Shown here: piece by piece, positions 58,764 through 64,000 of the stretch
Layout of the letters: every line of letters begins with the position of its first letter
Position numbering within the stretch: the stretch's first letter is position 1
From: Streptomyces cavernicola
GTDB lineage: Bacteria > Actinomycetota > Actinomycetes > Streptomycetales > Streptomycetaceae
Reading direction: 5' to 3'
Assembly: GCF_029968035.1 (NCBI RefSeq)
Contig: NZ_JASCIQ010000033.1
Location: 44,052-108,051, forward strand
Length of the DNA stretch: 64,000 bases
Position numbers and translations under genes: made by a program
Notes under the pieces: model-generated
Seen by the model: the letters and a program-made list of their open reading frames with translations, nothing else
The model's database searches: none
What the model was told of the DNA's origin: nothing

Positions 58764-61753
58764 GGCTGCACCACCTGACGGTGACGGCCTTCGGGCCCTT
58801 CGGCGGACGGCAGGAGGTCGACTTCGACGCGCTCGGCAGCGCCGGCCTCTTCCTGCTGCACGGCGCGACCGGCGCGGGCAAGACCTCCGTCCTCGACGCC
58901 GTCTGCTACGCCCTCTACAACGCCGTGCCCGGCGACCGCCAGACCCGCGGCGGCACCCTGCGCAGCGACCACGCCGCCTCCACCGCCCGCACCGAGGTGT
59001 GCCTCGACCTGACCGTCGCCGGACGCCGGATCGAGGTCACCCGGCAGCCGCCCTGGGAGCGCCCCAAGAAGCGCGGCACCGGCACCACCACCGAGAAGGC
59101 CCAGTCCTGGCTGCGCGAGTACGACGCCGAGAGCGGCACGTGGAAGGACCTCAGCCGTTCCCACCAGGAGATCGGCGCCGAGATCGAGGCGCTGCTCGGC
59201 ATGAGCCGCGAACAGTTCTGCCAGGTCGTCCTGTTGCCGCAGGGCGACTTCGCGCGGTTCCTGCGCGCCGACGCCGAGGCCCGCGGCAAACTCCTCGGCC
59301 GGCTCTTCGACACCCGCCGCTTCGCCGCCGTCGAGACCCACCTCGCCGAGCGCCGCCGCGCCGCCCAGGCCCAGGTCACCGCGGGCGACGACCGGCTCCT
59401 CGCCGTCGCCCACCGCATCCAGCAGGCCGCGGGCGACGCCGCCGAACTCCCGCTGCCCAGCGCGGCCCCCGGCGAACCCGGCCTCGCCGCCGCCCTGTCG
59501 GAGTGGGCCGCTGTCGCCCGCGCGGGCGCCCGCGAACGCCGCACCGTCGCCGCCTGCGCCGTCACCGCAGCCGAGTCCGCCCAGACCCGCGCCCAGACCG
59601 AGCTCGACGCCGTACGTGAAACCCACCGCCTGCAGGCCCGGTACGCCGAGGCGCGGGCGCGGTCCGCACGGCTCGACGAGCGTGCCGGGGAGCAGCGCGA
59701 CTGGCAGCAGCGCATGGACCGGGCCCGCAAGGCCGAGGCCGTGACGCCCGCGCTCGCCCTGCGCGCCGAGACCGACGCCGAGCACGGGCGCGCCCGCTGC
59801 GCGGAGTCGGCCGCACGCGCCCAGCTGCCCGAACGGTTCGACGGGGCCTCCGCCACCGGCCTGACCACCGCCGCCCGCAAGGCACTTGAGGAGCTCGGCG
59901 GCCTCGAATCGGCTCGCCGCGCCGAACAGCGCCTCGCCGAGCTCGCCGAGCGCCGCGCCGAGGCCGACCGGCAGGAACGCGCCGACACGGAGGCCCTTCA
60001 GGAGGCCGCGGCCTGGCTCGACGGCTGGGAGGAGACCCGCCGCACCCTGCAGGAGCGCATCGAGCACGCCCAGGACGCCGCGACCCGCGCCGAGCACCTC
60101 GCCGGGCAGCTCGAACCCGCCCGCGAGAAGGCCGCCGCCGCACACCGCCGCGACACCCTCCAGACGCGGACCGTCGAGGCCAACGACCACGCCCTCGCCG
60201 TACGCGAGACCGCCACCGGCGCGCACGAGCACTGGCTGCAGCTCAAGGAGCGCCGCCTGCAGGGCATCGCCGCCGAACTCGCCCAGGGCCTGACCCCCGG
60301 CGAGCCCTGCTCCGTCTGCGGAGCCACCGAGCACCCGGAGCCCGCCCCGCTCGTCGACGGCCACGTGGGCCGCCAGGCCGAGGAGGCGGCGCTCGCCGCG
60401 TACCGGCGGGCCGACGAGGAGCGTGCCGAGGCCGAGCGGGCCCTCGCCGACGTACGCGAGGCGCTCGCCGTGCAGACCGCCGCAGCGGGGGACGCCCCCG
60501 TACGCGAACTCGCCGACAAGGCCGAGGAGTTGGCGCGCCTCTTCGACGAGGCCCGGCAGCTCGCCCTCGGCCTGCACGCCGCCCGCGAAGCCCTCGCCCG
60601 CGCCGAGGCCGAGCACGAGCGGCGGCTCGCCCACCGCCAGGAGGCCGCCACCCGCGCCGCGTCCCGCAGCTCCCTGCGCGAGTCCCTCGACCGCGAACAG
60701 GCCACGCTCCAGGAGGAGTTGACGCAGGCGAGAGGAGGCGCCGCGAGCGTCGCCGCCCGCGCCGCGCAACTGGAGCGCCAGGCGGCCCTGCTCACCGACG
60801 CCGCCGACGCCGTCCGCGCCGCCGAGGACGCCGCCCGCCGCCTCAAGGACGCCGACGCCCGCCTCGCCGACGCCGCCTACCGCGCCGGCTTCGCCACCCC
60901 GCAGGACGCCGCCGACGCCGCCCTCGACGACGCCGCGTACCGCGAACTCCAGCACCGCATCGACGCCCGCCGCCAGGAGGAAGCAGCCGTACGCGCGGTC
61001 CTCGCCGAGCCCGAGACCGCCGCCGCGGACCTGCTCCCGCCCGCCGACCCGGCCGCCGCCCAGGCCGCGGCGGAGGCCGCCGACCGCCGCCTGCGCACCG
61101 CCGTCACGGCACGCGCCGCCGCCGAACACCGCTGCGCCGAACTCGACCGCCTCTCCCGCCAGTCGGCCGCGGAAGCCCGCCAACTGGGGCCGCTGCGCGC
61201 CGAGTTCGACCGGGTGGCACGCCTCGCGAGCCTCACCGCCGGCACGTCGGCGGAGAACGAACGCAAGATGCGCCTCGAGTCGTACGTCCTGGCCGCCCGC
61301 CTCGAACAGGTCGCCGCCGCCGCGACGGCCCGCCTGCAGCGCATGTCCTCCGGCCGCTACACCCTCGTCCACTCCGACGACCGCGCGGGCCGCGGCCGCT
61401 CCGGGCTCGGCCTGCACGTCGTGGACGCCTGGACCGGCAGCGAACGCGACACGGCGACCCTCTCCGGCGGCGAGACCTTCTTCGCCTCCCTGGCCCTCGC
61501 CCTCGGCCTCGCCGACGTCGTCACCGACGAGGCCGGCGGCGTCCGCCTCGACACCCTTTTCATCGACGAGGGCTTCGGCAGCCTCGACGACCAGACCCTC
61601 GACGAGGTCCTCGACGTCCTCGACTCGTTGCGGGAGCGCGACCGCAGCGTCGGCATCGTCAGCCACGTCGCCGACCTGCGCCGCCGCGTGCACGCGCAGC
61701 TGGAGGTCGTGAAGGGGCGGGCGGGGTCGCGGGTGCGGCAGTCCGCGAACTGA
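58760..61753 (+). CDS. sbcC: SbcC (Rad50-type) ATPase subunit
   Basis: 997 aa from GTG 58760, which overlaps the sbcD stop codon. Walker A is GATGAGKT (residues 35-42), the coiled-coil arms fill about 190-840, the zinc hook is C517-x-x-C520 (CSVC), the ABC signature is LSGGE at 901-905, and Walker B ends at D936-E937. Shorter than E. coli SbcC (1048 aa) but complete. ATP binding closes the SbcCD clamp on DNA for nuclease action. Very Ala/Arg/Glu-rich coil region, typical of Streptomyces. Confidence 0.96.
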   Translation: MRLHHLTVTAFGPFGGRQEVDFDALGSAGLFLLHGATGAGKTSVLDAVCYALYNAVPGDRQTRGGTLRSDHAASTARTEVCLDLTVAGRRIEVTRQPPWERPKKRGTGTTTEKAQSWLREYDAESGTWKDLSRSHQEIGAEIEALLGMSREQFCQVVLLPQGDFARFLRADAEARGKLLGRLFDTRRFAAVETHLAERRRAAQAQVTAGDDRLLAVAHRIQQAAGDAAELPLPSAAPGEPGLAAALSEWAAVARAGARERRTVAACAVTAAESAQTRAQTELDAVRETHRLQARYAEARARSARLDERAGEQRDWQQRMDRARKAEAVTPALALRAETDAEHGRARCAESAARAQLPERFDGASATGLTTAARKALEELGGLESARRAEQRLAELAERRAEADRQERADTEALQEAAAWLDGWEETRRTLQERIEHAQDAATRAEHLAGQLEPAREKAAAAHRRDTLQTRTVEANDHALAVRETATGAHEHWLQLKERRLQGIAAELAQGLTPGEPCSVCGATEHPEPAPLVDGHVGRQAEEAALAAYRRADEERAEAERALADVREALAVQTAAAGDAPVRELADKAEELARLFDEARQLALGLHAAREALARAEAEHERRLAHRQEAATRAASRSSLRESLDREQATLQEELTQARGGAASVAARAAQLERQAALLTDAADAVRAAEDAARRLKDADARLADAAYRAGFATPQDAADAALDDAAYRELQHRIDARRQEEAAVRAVLAEPETAAADLLPPADPAAAQAAAEAADRRLRTAVTARAAAEHRCAELDRLSRQSAAEARQLGPLRAEFDRVARLASLTAGTSAENERKMRLESYVLAARLEQVAAAATARLQRMSSGRYTLVHSDDRAGRGRSGLGLHVVDAWTGSERDTATLSGGETFFASLALALGLADVVTDEAGGVRLDTLFIDEGFGSLDDQTLDEVLDVLDSLRERDRSVGIVSHVADLRRRVHAQLEVVKGRAGSRVRQSAN

Positions 61754-61909
61754 GTCGCGTACGGGAGGTGTTGAGCCTCGGTCGACCGAGCGCGGATGCT
61801 GCGACGGTCCGGCCCGGCCAGGGTGGGAATCTGTCAGGCCGCCCTGCGGCTGTCGGTGATTGATCGTCACCCCATAGACGACACAACCGAGTTGGGTTTT
61901 CATGCTGTC

Positions 61910-63988
61910 ATGACGAACAGGGAGCGTGGGGTCCTGGCGCTCTGGTTGACCGGATGCGCGGTGGCCGTCGGGGCTGTGATCCACTTCGGCTTCGAACCCG
62001 TGACAGCTGTCCTCGGTATCGGTGGGGTGCTGCTCGTCGCCTCGCCGGCGAAATCCTTCCTCACGCGGACGTGGGCGTGGAACGCCGAGCCAAGTGAGGG
62101 CACCCAACTCGACGCTGCGGCCGTCGCGTTGAACCACGCCGTGAAGCGGCACTGGACCAGTGAAGCCGGGCGCCGGAAACAACATCTGTCCATCGACCGC
62201 ATCCCCGTGCGCTGGGACACGTTGCACGACCAGCGCTCCCGCGCCACTACCGTCGAAGCGCCACGGCCGCTGCCGGAGCACGGCAGCCTCGACGCGCTCG
62301 TCGAGGACTACGCAGCCCGCCCGTCGCGCCTGATCGTCGTGGGCGATGCCGGTTCCGGGAAGACTGGCCTCTGCGTCGACCTCACGCTCGCGCTGTGCCG
62401 CCCTGCCGATCCACAGCGCGTGCCGGTCCTCCTCCAACTCTCCACCTGGGAACCGGAGATCAGCTTCCAGAACTGGATCGTGCAACGCCTCACCGAGGAC
62501 TATCGGTTCCTGGAGGACACGACCAAGTACGGTGCGGGGGCTGTCATGGAGCTGCTCTCCCATCGACGGCTGCTCCTTGTACTGGACGGACTCGACGAAC
62601 TGCCGCCCGAGCTGCGTGTGCAGGTCATCAGAACGCTGCGTGACAACACCCATCTGCCCGCGGACTTGGTACTGACCTGCCGCCCGGACGAGTACGCGGC
62701 GACTACCGCCGAAGAGCCGCTGCCGGACAGCAGGCTGGTTCGCCTCCTGCCGGTACCGGCCATCGACATGGTCGCCTACCTGGTGGCGCACTTTCCCGAC
62801 GACCTGGACCGCTGGGCGTCCGTCACGCGCACCCTCCGAGAAGACCCGGCCGGACCGCTGGCCGACGCGCTGTCCAGCCCACTGATGCTGTTTCTGACCC
62901 GAGCCTCGTACCGTTCCCGTAGCAGCACGCCCGAGGACCTGCTGGACCCCGTGCGGTTCGGCACGAGGGAGCAGATCGAGGACCATCTCCTCGATGCGTT
63001 CATCCCCGTGGTCTTCGACTCTCCGCCCTTGGGCTCCGATGACGGCAACCCGGGACGCCCCACTCGGGAGTGGCCCGAGGAGCAGGCGCTACGGGCGCTG
63101 ACGTTCTTCGCCAACAGGCTTGAGTCCCAGTTCCGCGACGGGGGACGGCGGCCCGTCGATTTGAGCTGGTGGAACCTGCGGGATCTGGCGGCCATACCTC
63201 GCCGTTTGTTCGTCGTCGTGCCCACAGTGATCGGAGCCGTCAGCTGTTGTCTGCTGGGGCTACTCATCTTCGGGTTGTTCGGGCGGCCGGGGTTCGGCGC
63301 TCTGTTCGGTGCCGCTGTCGGTCTGGTCTTCAGCCCGCTGCTCGGCCTGGTGAGGGCGGAGCCGCCGCGGCGATTCGCCCCACGCCGTGCCCGGCAGCAC
63401 AACCGGCTCGTGCTGCGGCCGCTGGTGATCGATCTGGGATTCGGCCTCATCGGCCTCGTCACCGGCGGTCTCCTGGCCGGGCTGCTCTACCCGGTCACCT
63501 ACGGGGTTGCCGCCGGACTCGCCTTCGGCCTCGTGTTCGCGTCGGCCCGACGCTTCACCCGCCCCACGGAGCCGAAACATACTGTTACGCCGCTGAGGTC
63601 CCTGCGAGACGACCGCAACGCCGTGCTCTACGCATGGCTGTTCGGCTCGCTCGCTGGGGGCTGTGTGGGCGGCTTCCTTGCCACGGCCGGGATCGACCGC
63701 GCTCGCTACGACCTGGTCATCTCGGCGTCTCCAGCCGTCCAAGGGGTCATGGGCGCGTCGGTCGGTGCGCTTCTCTGCGGCGTGGGGCTCGGCTTGGTTG
63801 TTCTCTCCACCAGCGCCTGGGGGCACTACACGACGGCGCGCGGCTGGCTCGCTTGGCGAGGACACACCCCGTGGAGCCTGGCGTCGTTCCTCCACGACGC
63901 CCACAAGCTGGGGGTGCTGCGGTCCACGGGGGCCCACTACCAGTTCCGGCATGCGAGTCTGCAGCGTCGCCTCGCCGCGCAGAGGTAG
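61910..63988 (+). CDS. NACHT-domain NTPase with membrane segments
   Basis: 692 aa from ATG 61910. A first membrane stretch (about 8-48) precedes the STAND NTPase: Walker A GDAGSGKT (145-152), Walker B LLLVLDGLDE (221-230, D226 and D229) and a conserved Arg (R258) after LVLTC. The C-terminus has several more membrane helices (about 435-640). NACHT proteins in bacteria include anti-phage systems, but this membrane form is also a common Streptomyces family of unknown role. It lies after sbcC and the gene stops 12 bp before the window ends. Confidence 0.82.
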   Translation: MTNRERGVLALWLTGCAVAVGAVIHFGFEPVTAVLGIGGVLLVASPAKSFLTRTWAWNAEPSEGTQLDAAAVALNHAVKRHWTSEAGRRKQHLSIDRIPVRWDTLHDQRSRATTVEAPRPLPEHGSLDALVEDYAARPSRLIVVGDAGSGKTGLCVDLTLALCRPADPQRVPVLLQLSTWEPEISFQNWIVQRLTEDYRFLEDTTKYGAGAVMELLSHRRLLLVLDGLDELPPELRVQVIRTLRDNTHLPADLVLTCRPDEYAATTAEEPLPDSRLVRLLPVPAIDMVAYLVAHFPDDLDRWASVTRTLREDPAGPLADALSSPLMLFLTRASYRSRSSTPEDLLDPVRFGTREQIEDHLLDAFIPVVFDSPPLGSDDGNPGRPTREWPEEQALRALTFFANRLESQFRDGGRRPVDLSWWNLRDLAAIPRRLFVVVPTVIGAVSCCLLGLLIFGLFGRPGFGALFGAAVGLVFSPLLGLVRAEPPRRFAPRRARQHNRLVLRPLVIDLGFGLIGLVTGGLLAGLLYPVTYGVAAGLAFGLVFASARRFTRPTEPKHTVTPLRSLRDDRNAVLYAWLFGSLAGGCVGGFLATAGIDRARYDLVISASPAVQGVMGASVGALLCGVGLGLVVLSTSAWGHYTTARGWLAWRGHTPWSLASFLHDAHKLGVLRSTGAHYQFRHASLQRRLAAQR

Positions 63989-64000
63989 CTCAGCCCGCTC

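Noticed and set aside
58280..62986. 1568-codon antisense ORF over sbcC and the NACHT gene
   Set aside because: Gly/Val-rich reverse frame of the coding strand; the sense frame has complete SbcC and NACHT motifs.

Overview
The window is high-GC actinobacterial chromosome, almost certainly Streptomyces. Codons end overwhelmingly in G or C, genes are densely packed on both strands, GTG starts are common, and the gene families are typical of the genus (DUF5999 protein, HipA-like kinase/DUF3037 pair, Rv0909-type antitoxin, MocR regulators, mycothiol-type DinB/DUF664 protein). The first genes keep the actinobacterial order MerR (Rv1828-like) - bifunctional nuclease - MerR - ... - glycine dehydrogenase. 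No tRNA, rRNA, CRISPR array, complete transposase gene or prophage was seen. This looks like core or near-core chromosome, apart from a NACHT-type NTPase at the right end.

Layout. 0-7 kb: end of an FtsR-like MerR gene, nuclease, second MerR, DNA polymerase IV, PRC-barrel protein, and a tandem glycine riboswitch driving gcvP. 7-16 kb: DUF5999 protein, an unknown protein, a glutamate-cysteine ligase-like enzyme, a VWA/solute-binding fusion, CPBP protease, PhzF, DinB/DUF664, SMI1/KNR4-like protein, PadR regulator. 16-25 kb: SRPBCC, Clp-N protein, EamA transporters, PNPOx-like flavoproteins, MocR and LysR regulators, a degenerate cysteine hydrolase. 25-31.5 kb: Rieske lipoprotein, HipA-like kinase/DUF3037 pair, two SDR reductases, a peptide-type binding lipoprotein, uracil-DNA glycosylase. 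31.5-41 kb: helical unknown, lipoprotein, TetR/FAD monooxygenase pair, Gfo/Idh/MocA oxidoreductase, apolipoprotein N-acyltransferase, SnoaL-like protein, small proteins, UppP, TVP38-like protein. 41-52 kb: AlkD-like repair protein, patatin, a MITE-like repeat block, spermidine-synthase-like protein, MFS exporter, Pro/Gln-rich membrane protein, thioesterase, DedA, gamma-carbonic-anhydrase-like protein, acyltransferase, EamA, XRE-cupin. 52-64 kb: YbaK, CoA-binding protein, PQQ-type propeller, MreB-like protein, YigZ, sbcD-sbcC, NACHT NTPase.

Three regulatory themes stand out. (1) Four promoters carry a TTGTC(A/G)G-type -35 box, exactly 8 bp, then a TAnnnT-like -10, and a fifth is a weaker match. 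This is the layout of the mycobacterial PafBC / RecA-NDp DNA-damage promoter. They precede dinB, ung, a LysR gene, an uncharacterised helical protein and a 58-aa protein. With AlkD-like and SbcCD proteins also present, DNA repair is the strongest functional thread. (2) About 25 genes have a -10 hexamer 5-8 bp before the start codon and no Shine-Dalgarno, so they are probably translated from leaderless mRNAs. (3) Several regulators sit next to clear palindromes: MerR, TetR/monooxygenase, MocR/flavoprotein, EamA/XRE, PadR, and an orphan site at the fabG-like promoter.

Two repeat classes were found. One is a dispersed GC-rich intergenic element; one copy has perfect 28-bp terminal inverted repeats and looks MITE-like. 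The other is short tandem repeats (periods 9-18 bp), mostly at gene ends, several of which add low-complexity tails to proteins.
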